A stretch of 64,000 nucleotides of DNA from the NCBI GenBank assembly GCA_038253325.1, contig JBBSHE010000011.1, positions 1 through 64,000 on the forward strand, given 5' to 3'. This document shows positions 32,147 through 41,474 of the stretch, in pieces. Each line of letters starts with the position of its first letter. Position 1 is the stretch's first letter. The notes beneath the pieces are model-generated. The model was given only the letters and a program-made list of their open reading frames with translations. It was not told where the DNA came from and did not search any database. Made by a program: the position numbers and the translations under genes. The DNA is from JBBSHE01 sp038253325 (lineage in GTDB: Bacteria; Actinomycetota; Actinomycetes; Propionibacteriales; Nocardioidaceae).

Positions 32147-34921
32147 ATGGCACTAGCGACCAGCGGACGCAAGCTGGTCATCGTCGAGTCGCCTGCCAAG
32201 GCGCGGACCATCTCTGGTCTGCTCGGGCCGGACTTCGTCGTCGAGTCGTCAATCGGCCATGTTCGCGACCTGCCCAACAACGCGTCCGAGGTCCCGACTC
32301 GTTTCAAGGGCCAACCGTGGGCCCGACTGGGCGTCGACGTCGACGACGGCTTCAAGCCCGTGTACGTCGTACCCGCGAGCAAGAAGGCGCAGATCACCAA
32401 GCTCAAGGCGCTGCTCAGGGATGCCGACGAGCTCTACCTGGCGACCGATGAGGACCGCGAGGGTGAGGCGATCGCGTGGCACCTCCTCGAAGAGCTCAAG
32501 CCGAAGGTGCCGGTGCGTCGGATGGTGTTCCACGAGATCACGCCGGAAGCGATCGCCGCAGCGGTGGACAACCCGCGTGAGATCGACTCCGAGCTGGTCG
32601 AGGCGCAGGAGGCACGGCGGATCCTCGACCGGCTCTACGGGTACGAAGTGAGTCCGGTGCTGTGGAAGAAGGTGATGTCGGGGACGTCGGCCGGTCGGGT
32701 CCAGTCGGTCGCGATCCGCCTGGTCGTCGATCGGGAGCGGGAACGGATCGCATTCCGCAGCGCCCGATACTGGGACCTCCAGGCCACGTTCGACGCCGGG
32801 GCCGGCAAGACCCCGCAGTCGTTCCCCGCGCGCCTCGTCACGATCGATGGTCACCGCGTCGCCCAAGGTCGCGACTTCGGCCCGCAGGGTGTGCTCCGCT
32901 CGCCGGAGACCGTCCATCTCGACGAAACGGCCGCCGGTCTGTTGGCGCAGGCGCTCGACGGCAGCGCCTTCGCGGTGACGTCGGTCGAGGCCAAGCCGTA
33001 CCGCCGCCAGCCGTACCCGCCGTTTCGGACCACGACGCTTCAGCAGGAGGCATCGCGAAAGTTCGGGTACGGCGCTGCACGAACGATGTCGATCGCGCAG
33101 CGGTTGTACGAGAACGGGTTTATCACATACATGCGGACCGACTCGGCGACGCTTTCGGAGTCGGCTGTCCAGGCCGCCCGCGCCCAGGTGCGGGAGCTCT
33201 ACGGTGCGGAGTACCTTCCGGAGCGTCCGCGTACGTTCACCAACAAGGTGAAGAACGCCCAGGAGGCGCACGAGGCGATCAGACCCGCCGGCGAGTCGTT
33301 CCGTACGCCGGGTCAGACCGGGCTCACGAGTGACGAGCTCCGGCTCTACGAGCTGATCTGGATGCGCACGGTCGCCTCGCAGATGCGCGACGCGGAGGGC
33401 CGTTCGGTGAACGTGCGGATCCAGGCCGACGCCGCGACCGGTCAGGTCTGTGAGTTCGCGGCTTCTGGCCGCGTCATCTTGTTTCACGGCTTCCTCCGGG
33501 CGTACGTCGAGGACGCCGACGACCCGAGCAAGGAGCGCGACGACCGGGAGACGCAGCTGCCTGATGTGTCCGCCGGGGACCCGGTCTCCGTCGTGGCGAT
33601 CGCAGCGGAGGGACACGAGACCAAGCCGCCCGCACGCTACACGGAGGCGACACTCGTGCGCGAGCTCGAGGAGCGGGAGATCGGACGGCCGTCGACGTAC
33701 GCGTCGATCATCGGCACCATCCTCGGCCGCGGGTACGTGTACAAGAAGGGCACCGCGCTGGTTCCGTCGTGGCTGGCTTTCGCGGTCGTACGTCTCCTCG
33801 AGCGGCATTTCGGGCGGCTGGTCGACTACGACTTCACGGCCCGGATGGAAGACGTGCTCGACGACATCGCATCGGGTCGGCGCGACTCCACATCGGAGCT
33901 GGAGGAGTTTTACTTCGGTTCCGCCGAGCTCGAGGGGCTGAGCAAGCTGGTTACGGAGCTGGGCGAGATCGACGCCCGCGAGCTGTCGACGTTCGAGGTC
34001 GGGGACGGGATCGTCGTACGCGTCGGCAGGTACGGTCCGTACGTCGAGGCTGCCGACGGTGTCCGCGCGAACGTGCCGGACGACCTGCCGCCGGAGGACC
34101 TCACGGTCGACGTCGCCCGCGAGCTGTTAGCGAACCCCGCCGGCAAGGAGACGGAGCTCGGCGAGGACCCTTCGACCGGAAACCCGATCGTGGCCAAGAA
34201 CGGTCGATACGGACCGTACGTCACGGAGATCCTGCCCGAGGGCGCCAAGGACAAACCGCGGACGTCGTCACTGCTCGCCACGATGACGCTCGACTCGCTC
34301 ACTCTCGACGACGCGCTTCGTCTGCTCACGTTGCCGCGGAGCCTGGGCTCACCGGCCGGATCGGCGGAGCAGATCGTCGTCGCGAACGGCCGATACGGCC
34401 CGTACATCAAGCAAGGCACCGAGACAAGGTCGCTCGGGTCGGAGGACGCACTGTTCACGATCACGCTGGACGAAGCGTTGGCCCTCCTGCAACAGCCGAA
34501 GACCCGAGGACGCCAAGCGGCGGCCGCTCCGTTGCGCGAGTTGGGCGAGGACCCCGTCTCGAAGCAGCCGATCACGGTCAAGAACGGCAGGTTCGGCCCG
34601 TACGTCACCGACGGCGAGTACAACGCCACGTTGCGGCGCGATGACACCATCGAGGACATCACGCCGCAGCGAGCCGCCGAGCTGCTCGCCGAGCGGCGCG
34701 CGCGTGGTCCCGCCAAGAAGGCGACCACGAAGACGACCGCAAAGAAGATGGCGGCGAAGTCGGCTCCGAAGGCGTCGGCGGCGAAGAAGGCGGCGGCGAA
34801 GAAGGCGGCGACCAAGCAGGTGGCGAAGAAGAAGGCGACGGCGAAGAAGACGGCGGCGAAGAAGGCGGCGACCAAGCAGGTGGCGAGAAGTCGGCCGCGA
34901 AGAAGGCAACCTGAGAGGTGA
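32147..34921 (+). CDS. topA: DNA topoisomerase I, altered C-terminal tail
   Basis: 924 aa. Relaxes negative supercoils. Toprim domain KLVIVESPAKARTI with ATDEDREGEAIAWHL; catalytic Tyr328 in GFITYMRTDSATLS; cap and gate domains complete. C-terminal actinobacterial repeats (GRYGPYV-type, four times) replace zinc fingers, followed by a Lys/Ala tail built on KKAA/KKAT. AAGGAGG precedes ATG 32147. Odd: the last 12 codons read RSRPRRRQPER; in the next frame from 34885 the DNA reads EKSAAKKAT and stops at 34912-34914. A one-base loss near 34885 has probably changed the tail. It remains basic, so function is likely kept. Confidence 0.97.
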   Translation: MALATSGRKLVIVESPAKARTISGLLGPDFVVESSIGHVRDLPNNASEVPTRFKGQPWARLGVDVDDGFKPVYVVPASKKAQITKLKALLRDADELYLATDEDREGEAIAWHLLEELKPKVPVRRMVFHEITPEAIAAAVDNPREIDSELVEAQEARRILDRLYGYEVSPVLWKKVMSGTSAGRVQSVAIRLVVDRERERIAFRSARYWDLQATFDAGAGKTPQSFPARLVTIDGHRVAQGRDFGPQGVLRSPETVHLDETAAGLLAQALDGSAFAVTSVEAKPYRRQPYPPFRTTTLQQEASRKFGYGAARTMSIAQRLYENGFITYMRTDSATLSESAVQAARAQVRELYGAEYLPERPRTFTNKVKNAQEAHEAIRPAGESFRTPGQTGLTSDELRLYELIWMRTVASQMRDAEGRSVNVRIQADAATGQVCEFAASGRVILFHGFLRAYVEDADDPSKERDDRETQLPDVSAGDPVSVVAIAAEGHETKPPARYTEATLVRELEEREIGRPSTYASIIGTILGRGYVYKKGTALVPSWLAFAVVRLLERHFGRLVDYDFTARMEDVLDDIASGRRDSTSELEEFYFGSAELEGLSKLVTELGEIDARELSTFEVGDGIVVRVGRYGPYVEAADGVRANVPDDLPPEDLTVDVARELLANPAGKETELGEDPSTGNPIVAKNGRYGPYVTEILPEGAKDKPRTSSLLATMTLDSLTLDDALRLLTLPRSLGSPAGSAEQIVVANGRYGPYIKQGTETRSLGSEDALFTITLDEALALLQQPKTRGRQAAAAPLRELGEDPVSKQPITVKNGRFGPYVTDGEYNATLRRDDTIEDITPQRAAELLAERRARGPAKKATTKTTAKKMAAKSAPKASAAKKAAAKKAATKQVAKKKATAKKTAAKKAATKQVARSRPRRRQPER

Positions 34922-34955
34922 CACAGACCGTGATTGGCGGTGCTTCACCCAGGTT

Positions 34956-35017
34956 GTCTGTACTTCACCCACGAATTTCGTGGGTGAAGTACAGACGTCC
35001 CACGTAAACATGGGAAA
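34956..35017. repeat. Dispersed palindromic repeat, family 1, copy 2
   Basis: Central 41-bp palindrome 34956-34996 (half-site GTCTGTACTTCACCCACGAA, 1-nt centre) plus the right arm CCCACGTAAACATGGGAAA (34999-35017). The left outer arm seen in copy 1 is missing. It lies between topA and the MFS-tmk gene, overlapping the latter's promoter region by position. Confidence 0.9.
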
Positions 35018-35037
35018 GGTGGGGCGGGCGGACGCCA

Positions 35038-35043
35038 TAGGCT
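35038..35043 (+). promoter_or_regulatory. -10 box of leaderless MFS-tmk mRNA
   Basis: TAGGCT, 6 nt before GTG 35050 and 21 bp after the palindromic repeat ends. Any -35 element would lie inside the repeat's right arm. Confidence 0.5.
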
Positions 35044-35049
35044 TGCGGG

Positions 35050-37131
35050 GTGAGTGGCTCCGCGCGTGTGCCCCTGCCACGGTCGGCCGAGCCGGCCGGT
35101 ATCCGTGCGGTGCTGCGGCTGCGCGACTTCAGGCGACTGTGGATCGGGCTCGGCCTGTCCAGCCTCGGCGACTGGCTGGGTCTGCTCGCGATCACCGCGA
35201 TGGCCAGCATGCTCGCTCCCCACTCGTACTCCGGTCAGAACTACGCCATCGGCGGCGTGCTGTTACTCAGGGTGCTGCCCGCGGTCGTCCTCGGTCCGGT
35301 CGCCGGCTATCTTGCCGACCGGCTCGATCGGCGTTGGAACCTCGTTGTTGGTGACGTCGTACGGGCCGCATTGTTCGTCTCCATCCCGCTGGTGGGCACG
35401 CTGCTTTGGCTGATGGTGGCGACCGTGCTCGTCGAGGCGGTGAGCCTGATCTGGCTACCTGCCAAGGACGCCACGATCCCGAACCTTGTACCCGCCGACC
35501 GGCTCGAGGCCGCGAACCAGCTCTCGATCGCAACGACGTACGGCTCCGCACTGCCCGCGGCGGCACTGTTCGTGCTGCTCTCGCTGATCTCCAGAGCAGT
35601 TGATGCCACGGTCAGGGGCGGCGGTGCGCCTGCGACCATCGCGTTGTATGCCAACGCCGCCACGTTCCTCGTCTCCGGGCTCGTGATCGCCTCCCTGCGC
35701 GACATCCCCCCGGGTCCTGCCCTGGCTGACGGAGACCGGGCAGGCGTCTTGAAGGTGATCGTCGACGGATGGTCGTACGTGTTCCGGACCCCGCTGATTC
35801 GCGGACTCACGCTCGGCATCGTCGGGGCGTTTGCTGCTGGTGGCGTGGTGATCGGTCTCGCGCGTGTCTACGTCGCGGACCTCGGCGGCGGCGACCCCGG
35901 GTACGGGCTGCTGTTCGGCTGCGTGTTCGCGGGCATGGCCGCCGGAATGCTGCGCGGTCCCCGCGTGCTGCCGACGCTCGGCCGCCGCCAGCTGTTCGGA
36001 CTCGCGCTCACCGCCGCCGGCAGCACGCTCGCCGCGATCGCCCTGGTCGCGAACCTGGTCGTGGTGGCGATGCTCGCCGTCGTCCTCGGTGCGTGCGCCG
36101 GCACCGCCTGGATCCTCGGTTACACGATGCTCGGCCTGGAGGTGACGGACGCTCTGCGGGGCCGGACATTCGCGTTCGTGCAGACCCTGATCCGCTTGGT
36201 CTTGTCGCTCGTGCTCGCGGTGGGTCCGCTGATCGCAGGTACGATCGGCCGTCATCGGTTCCGGGTCACCGACGACTCGGTCCTCGACTACAACGGTGCT
36301 GCGATGACGATGTTCGCGGCGGCCGTACTGCTCATCGGTGTCGGACTCCGGGCATACCATCTGATGGACGACCGGCCGAGCGCCAACCGGCACGGCGTGC
36401 CGCCCAGCATGCGGAGAGGTGTGAAGCCGTCCGTGCGACGCCATCGACCCGCCTACGCCGAGTCCGGGCTGTTCGTCGCGTTCGAAGGTGGCGACGGCGC
36501 CGGCAAGTCGACGCAGGCCCAGCTGCTGGCGGAGGCGTTGAGTGCCGCCGGCTGCGATGTCGTCCTCACCAGTGAGCCGGGCGCCTCGGTGGTGGGGAGC
36601 CGGATCAGGGCGATCGTGCTCGATCCGGCGACCGGGCAGCTCGACGACCGTGCAGAGACCTTGCTGTACGCCGCCGACAAGGCCGAACACGTCACGAAGG
36701 TGATCCGGCCGGCGCTGGACCGGGGGGCGGTCGTCATCACCGACCGGTACGTCGACTCGACGCTCGCCTACCAAGGTGCCGGGCGCGCGCTCGACAGCGG
36801 CGAGGTGGCAGAGGTGGCCCGCTGGGCGACCGGCGACCTGCGCCCACACCTGACGATCCTGCTGGACATCCGTCCTGAACACGGACGCGGCAGGTACGGC
36901 GAGGCGGACCGGCTCGAGTCCGAGCCGGCCGCCTTCCACGACCGTGTACGCGACGAGTTCCTCCGGATCGCCGTCGACGACCCTGGCCACTACCTCGTGC
37001 TCGACGCCCGAAGCAACCCCGACGTCATTCACCGTGCGGTCCTCGACCGGATCTCCCCGTTGATCGCCGACGCGGCCGTTGGCTCGGACCAGGACGGCAC
37101 GCGGGTCGGATCCGACGAGACCGCGACGTGA
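35050..37131 (+). CDS. tmk: MFS transporter-thymidylate kinase fusion
   Basis: 693 aa. Residues 1-440 are a 10-12-helix MFS-like transporter (RLWIGLGLSSLGDWLGLLAITAMAS, VAGYLADRLDRRWNLVVGDVVRAALF, a motif-A-like GYLADRLDRR). From about residue 474 it is a full thymidylate kinase: P-loop FEGGDGAGKSTQ (481-488), TSEPGAS, DRYVDSTLAYQGAGR, LLDIRPEHGRGR. The kinase makes dTDP and is essential. The fusion is known from other actinobacteria, but its purpose is unclear; it tethers dTMP kinase to the membrane. No stop or frameshift lies between the domains. Overlaps holB by GTGA. Confidence 0.92.
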   Translation: MSGSARVPLPRSAEPAGIRAVLRLRDFRRLWIGLGLSSLGDWLGLLAITAMASMLAPHSYSGQNYAIGGVLLLRVLPAVVLGPVAGYLADRLDRRWNLVVGDVVRAALFVSIPLVGTLLWLMVATVLVEAVSLIWLPAKDATIPNLVPADRLEAANQLSIATTYGSALPAAALFVLLSLISRAVDATVRGGGAPATIALYANAATFLVSGLVIASLRDIPPGPALADGDRAGVLKVIVDGWSYVFRTPLIRGLTLGIVGAFAAGGVVIGLARVYVADLGGGDPGYGLLFGCVFAGMAAGMLRGPRVLPTLGRRQLFGLALTAAGSTLAAIALVANLVVVAMLAVVLGACAGTAWILGYTMLGLEVTDALRGRTFAFVQTLIRLVLSLVLAVGPLIAGTIGRHRFRVTDDSVLDYNGAAMTMFAAAVLLIGVGLRAYHLMDDRPSANRHGVPPSMRRGVKPSVRRHRPAYAESGLFVAFEGGDGAGKSTQAQLLAEALSAAGCDVVLTSEPGASVVGSRIRAIVLDPATGQLDDRAETLLYAADKAEHVTKVIRPALDRGAVVITDRYVDSTLAYQGAGRALDSGEVAEVARWATGDLRPHLTILLDIRPEHGRGRYGEADRLESEPAAFHDRVRDEFLRIAVDDPGHYLVLDARSNPDVIHRAVLDRISPLIADAAVGSDQDGTRVGSDETAT

Positions 37132-38297
37132 CGGTCTGGGCCGATCTGGTCGGTCAGGAGCCGCTAGCTGACCGACTCCGTGACGCCGCGGCGTCGGCCG
37201 ACCGGCACCTGGCCGGATTCGCCGACGCCGGGATGACTCACGCGTGGTTGTTCACCGGACCGCCGGGTTCCGGCCGTTCCAATGCCGCCAAGGCGTTCGC
37301 TGCGGCGCTGCTGTGTGTGGACAGCGGCTGCGGGTCCTGCTTGTCGTGTCGCACGGTCCTGGCCGGTAGCCATCCGGACGTGACCCGGGTCACCACCAGC
37401 CAGCTGTCGATCGGCGTCGACGAGGTGCGCGAGCTGGTTCGGCGGGCTGCGATGACCCCGACCCATCGGCGTTGGCAGGTGCTCATCGTCGAGGACGCCG
37501 ACCGATTGACCGACCGGGCCGCGGACGCGCTGCTCAAGAGCCTCGAAGAGCCACCGGCGCGGACGATCTGGCTGTTGTGTGCGCCGACGGTCGAGGACAT
37601 CATCCCGACGATCCGATCGCGATGCCGTGCCATGGTGCTGCGGACCCCCTCGACGACGGCGGTCGCCGCCCACCTCGTGGCCTGGGAGGGTATCCCTGAA
37701 CCCGTCGCATTGTTCGCCGCCCGAGCTTCTCAGGGCCACATCGGTCGGGCTCGGGCGCTCGCTCGTGACGAAGGCGCGCGGGAGCGCCGGACCGAGGTGC
37801 TCCGGATTCCGGCTCAGCTCGACACCCTCGGCGACTGCCTCGTACGGGCCGCCCGGCTGGTCGAGCTGGCCGCCAGCGAGGCGCAACCCACGATCGACCG
37901 GCTCAACACCGACGAGCGTGCCGACCTCAACCTGTCAATGGGAAGCGGGACCCCCGGTGTGCGCACGAGCGGCTACGCGGGCGCCGTCAAGGAGCTGGAC
38001 GGCAGGCAGAAGCTGCGGGCCAAACGACTTCAGCGTGACGCCCTGGACCGTCACCTGCTGGACTTGGCGTCCTTCTATCGCGACGTGGTGGCCGTGCAGC
38101 TCGGATGGCGAGGTGACCTCGTGAACGAGGAGCTGCGGGAGGTCATCGAAGACGCGGCAGGTGCCAGCCGACCGGAGGCCGCAGTGAGACGGTTGGGAAC
38201 CATCTTTGAGCATCGCGAGTCGATGGAAGGGGAGGTGGCTCCGGCGCTCGCGATGGAGTCCTTGATGATCGCGTTGAAAGGTGCAGCGGATGAGTGA
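37128..38297 (+). CDS. holB: DNA polymerase III delta' subunit
   Basis: 389 aa. Clamp-loader subunit. AAA+ fold with FTGPPGSGRSNAAKAF, where the P-loop lysine is Arg, consistent with delta' not hydrolysing ATP; zinc cysteines in CVDSGCGSCLSC; VLIVEDADRLTDRAADALLKSLEEPP; TIRSRCRAMVLRTP. tmk-holB pairing is near universal. GTG start overlaps the tmk stop. Confidence 0.95.
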   Translation: MTVWADLVGQEPLADRLRDAAASADRHLAGFADAGMTHAWLFTGPPGSGRSNAAKAFAAALLCVDSGCGSCLSCRTVLAGSHPDVTRVTTSQLSIGVDEVRELVRRAAMTPTHRRWQVLIVEDADRLTDRAADALLKSLEEPPARTIWLLCAPTVEDIIPTIRSRCRAMVLRTPSTTAVAAHLVAWEGIPEPVALFAARASQGHIGRARALARDEGARERRTEVLRIPAQLDTLGDCLVRAARLVELAASEAQPTIDRLNTDERADLNLSMGSGTPGVRTSGYAGAVKELDGRQKLRAKRLQRDALDRHLLDLASFYRDVVAVQLGWRGDLVNEELREVIEDAAGASRPEAAVRRLGTIFEHRESMEGEVAPALAMESLMIALKGAADE

Positions 38298-39129
38298 AGG
38301 TCCAGGGTCCGGTGCGTGGCCACCTCCGGAGGGGTCGAGTTCTGCGCCGATACCGTCATACGGCTCTGTTCCACCGGCCGGAGCTTCGGGCCAGTCGCCC
38401 GGCTTCCCGGCCGAGGGCGGCTATCCGCCACCCGACCCCAGGTACGCGCAGCCGGGTGGGCCCGGTTCTCCGCAGTACCCACAGGCGTACCCCGTGCCCG
38501 AGCCGCCGCAGACCGGCGGAGGGTGGAGCGCACTCGCGATCAGCGGCTTCGTGGTGTCCTTCATCCCGTTCATCGGGCTGGTCGTCGGCGTGCCACTGTC
38601 GATCGCCGGAGTACGGGCGACTCGCGGCCATCGCCGGAAGGGCCGTGGCCTCGCGATCGCGGGCATCGTCATCGGTGTCGTGATCACCGGCCTGATCGTC
38701 GCAGCACTTGTCTTCGTGGAGTCGCAGAAGGCCGAACGTGACTCGTCGGGAACGATCACCAAGGCGGGAAACATCGACTTCGACCAGATCCGCACCAAGG
38801 ACTGCCTCGACATCAACGGGCTCCAGTCCGGTGGCCAGATCAAGGTCGGCTTCGGCGACCTCAAGGGGGTCCCCTGCTCGCAGTCGCACAACGCCCAGGC
38901 GTACGCCCTGATCAACGTGGGCCAAGGCGCGTACAACGAGTCGATGGTGACCGGGAAGGCCGGCCAGTGCGTCCAGCAGTTCAGCAGCAACGTCTCGGTG
39001 CAGACCGGCTATCTGCCCTTCAGCCTCTACCCGACCGAGTCGCTGTGGAACGACAACAAGGACAACAACATCGTGTGCCTCGTCGTGCGCCGTGACTACC
39101 AGGACTTCAGTCAGGACCTGGTGAAATAG
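38290..39129 (+). CDS. DUF4190 membrane protein with septum-formation-like C-domain
   Basis: 279 aa. Pro/Gly/Tyr-rich cytosolic N-terminus (1-75), then the DUF4190 pair of helices WSALAISGFVVSFIPFIGLVVGVPLSIAGVRATRGHRRKGRGLAIAGIVIGVVITGLIVAALVF. The extracytoplasmic domain has a single pair of cysteine sites, LKGVPCSQSHNAQAYALI, as in 'septum formation' domains (C..PH pattern; compare 48761-49540). The start overlaps holB by 8 nt. Function unknown; location suggests envelope biology. Confidence 0.8.
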   Translation: MSEGPGSGAWPPPEGSSSAPIPSYGSVPPAGASGQSPGFPAEGGYPPPDPRYAQPGGPGSPQYPQAYPVPEPPQTGGGWSALAISGFVVSFIPFIGLVVGVPLSIAGVRATRGHRRKGRGLAIAGIVIGVVITGLIVAALVFVESQKAERDSSGTITKAGNIDFDQIRTKDCLDINGLQSGGQIKVGFGDLKGVPCSQSHNAQAYALINVGQGAYNESMVTGKAGQCVQQFSSNVSVQTGYLPFSLYPTESLWNDNKDNNIVCLVVRRDYQDFSQDLVK

Positions 39130-39349
39130 CGGTCCGTCCGGGCGCCGGGCTGTGGACGACCAAGACCGGCGCGAAGGGGTCCACGTACAGTGGACCGCGC
39201 CGAGACGGTCGGCGAGTGACTGGCGTGTTCCGGAACGTTGTCGGCGGCGCCAACGTCGTACCCGCCGTCCGCGGTCGGGTGACAAGCGCTCGGCATCCGC
39301 AGCCGAACGTGCCCGTCGTCCGCGGCCGGGTGAGAAAGGAACTGGGTCC

Positions 39350-40951
39350 ATGACTCGTCGCAACGTCGCGTCCGGGCTGGCGGTGCTCACCGTCGCCGCG
39401 GTCCTCGCCGGGTGCGCGAACGCCAAGGAGGTCGCGAGCTCCCAGGACTCGACACCGACGACAACCTCGCCGACGACCCCGACGGCAACCACACCGACCG
39501 ACACGACACCGCCGGACACGACGCCGACGAGCCCCACGAACCTTCCCGCCGGGTTCGGCGACGGCCCACCGGGGTCCGGGCTCCAGCGCTTCTACCACCA
39601 GCAGGTCGACTGGCAGTCCTGTGGGACCGGTGAGCAGTGCGCGAACGTCTGGGTCCCGCTCGACTACAAGAATCCCGGTGGATCGGCCATCACGTTGGCG
39701 CTGAAGAAGAAGCCGGCGACGGGGACCAGGCAAGGCAGCCTGTTCATCAATCCGGGCGGCCCGGGTGCCTCCGGCGTCGACTACGTCGACCAGATCCAGC
39801 TCGGGTCCGACGTCACGTCCGCCTTCGACGTCGTCGGATTCGACCCGCGCGGAGTGGGGAAGAGCACGCCGATCGACTGTCTTTCCGACAGTGAGCTCGA
39901 CACCTACGTCGCGTCCGACCCGACGCCGGACGACCAGAGCGAGATCCAGCAGATGGTCGACTTGTGGAAGGCCATGACCGATGGCTGCCGGGGTCGATCC
40001 GGACCGTTGATGGACCACATGTCGACGGTCGAGGTGGCCAAGGATCTCGACGTCCTGCGCGCCTTGGTCGGCGACGACAAGCTGAACTACTTCGGTGCCT
40101 CGTACGGCACCTACATCGGCGCCACCTACGCCGCGGAATACCCCCTCAAGGTCGGCCGGATGGTCCTCGACGGGGCGGTCGACCCTGGGCAGAGTCCGAA
40201 GAACGGCGAGTTGTCCCAGGCGAAGGGGTTCGAGGGCGCGCTTGACGCCTACCTCAAGAACTGCGTCCAGCAGGGTTGTCCGTTCGGAAGCACCGTCGGC
40301 GCGGCGAAGCAGAAGATCCAGAACTTCCTGACGAGCATCGATTCCACGCCCTTGGACGTCAACGGGCGAAAGCTGACCGAGGGTGAGGCGTTCTTGGGGA
40401 TCATCCTTCCCCTCTACAACAAGGACTACTGGTCGTACGAGACGAGCGCGCTCAGGTCCGCGCTGGCCGGCGACGGCTCGCAGATGCTGTACTTCGCCGA
40501 CCAGTACACCGACCGGCAGCCGGACGGCACGTACTCCGACAACGCGATGGAGGCCCAGTCGGCCGTCAACTGCCTCGACCACCCCGAAAGCGAGTCACTG
40601 GCCCAGATCGAAGCCGGGAGGTCACAGTTCCTCAAGGCATCGCCGACGTTCGGGCCGGCTGCGATGTGGTGGCCGTACGCGTGCTCGAACTGGCCCGCCA
40701 AAGCGGAGTTCCCGCAGCCCGACTTCCACGCCAAGGGCGCCGCCCCGATCGTCGTCGTCGGCACGACCAGGGATCCGGCGACGCCGTACCAGCAGGCAGT
40801 GGACCTGTCCAAGATGCTCGACTCCGGCGTGCTCCTCAGCCGCAACGGTGACGGCCACACGGCGTACGGCATGGGGAACTCCTGCATCGACACGACGATC
40901 GACAACTATCTGGTCAACGACGCGGTGCCTCCGGACGGCAAGCGCTGCTGA
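39350..40951 (+). CDS. Secreted S33 alpha/beta-hydrolase (tripeptidyl-aminopeptidase-like lipoprotein)
   Basis: 533 aa. Signal peptide with lipobox LAGC, Thr/Pro-rich linker (residues 25-65), then alpha/beta-hydrolase with C-terminal TAP-like domain. Triad: Ser251 in FGASYGTYIG, Asp475 in VGTTRDPATPYQQA, His503 in NGDGHTAYG. Cysteines in the lid (DCLSD, DGCRG, NCVQQGC) likely form disulfides. Relatives include Streptomyces Tap/SlpD and mycobacterial CaeA/Hip1; substrates range from peptides to esters. ATG 39350 has AAAGGA upstream; the 220-bp leader holds two imperfect copies of a 25-bp segment (about 39262 and 39313). Confidence 0.9.
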   Translation: MTRRNVASGLAVLTVAAVLAGCANAKEVASSQDSTPTTTSPTTPTATTPTDTTPPDTTPTSPTNLPAGFGDGPPGSGLQRFYHQQVDWQSCGTGEQCANVWVPLDYKNPGGSAITLALKKKPATGTRQGSLFINPGGPGASGVDYVDQIQLGSDVTSAFDVVGFDPRGVGKSTPIDCLSDSELDTYVASDPTPDDQSEIQQMVDLWKAMTDGCRGRSGPLMDHMSTVEVAKDLDVLRALVGDDKLNYFGASYGTYIGATYAAEYPLKVGRMVLDGAVDPGQSPKNGELSQAKGFEGALDAYLKNCVQQGCPFGSTVGAAKQKIQNFLTSIDSTPLDVNGRKLTEGEAFLGIILPLYNKDYWSYETSALRSALAGDGSQMLYFADQYTDRQPDGTYSDNAMEAQSAVNCLDHPESESLAQIEAGRSQFLKASPTFGPAAMWWPYACSNWPAKAEFPQPDFHAKGAAPIVVVGTTRDPATPYQQAVDLSKMLDSGVLLSRNGDGHTAYGMGNSCIDTTIDNYLVNDAVPPDGKRC

Positions 40952-41080
40952 GCTGCCGCCGGTCGTTGCTCCTCGTCCGCACTGGACAGGTCCGACCGGC
41001 CGGATCGTCGATCGAGGGGGGCTTGGTACGCTCGTGCGTCGACCTAGGGAGTGTCCGGCAGACCCGGCCCCAGTGGTCAA

Positions 41081-41154
<74 letters not shown>

Positions 41155-41196
41155 CCCACGCAGTGGTCACCTCGCGGCCTGGCAACCCTCGAACCG

Positions 41197-41283
41197 GTGT
41201 ACCTCCTCGACGCGGCCCGTACGCCGTTCGGACGGTACCGCGGCAGCCTGTCCCACATCCGGACCGACGACCTCGAGGCACTG
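41197..41283 (+). pseudogene. Thiolase N-terminal stub
   Basis: GTG 41197 opens VYLLDAARTPFGRYRGSLSHIRTDDLEAL, which matches the first about 30 residues of acetyl-CoA acetyltransferases (DAxRTPFGRxxGxLxxxRxDDLxA). After that the frame runs into unrelated sequence and stops at 41368-41370; the catalytic Cys, His and GHP parts are absent. A remnant of a thiolase deleted next to the tRNA gene. Confidence 0.6.
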
Positions 41284-41474
41284 CCGATCGTCGAGCTGCC
41301 CGTGTCCGGACCGGTTGAGCCGTGCGAGGAAATGTGGCGGGACTCACCATCCAAGGTCCGTTCCTGGTAGGGCTCCTCTCAGGCTGCTCACCTAGCCTTG
41401 GAAGCGGTGCCGGTCGGGCATCAACCATCCACCGTCGAAGCAGTTGCTTCGCGCGGGCTGTGCGAGAGGCAGGT

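Noticed and set aside
34740..34915. A DNA repeat region or inserted element at the end of topA
   Set aside because: The aag/gcg repeats encode the usual Lys/Ala tail of actinobacterial topoisomerase I; they are in frame and continuous with the gene.
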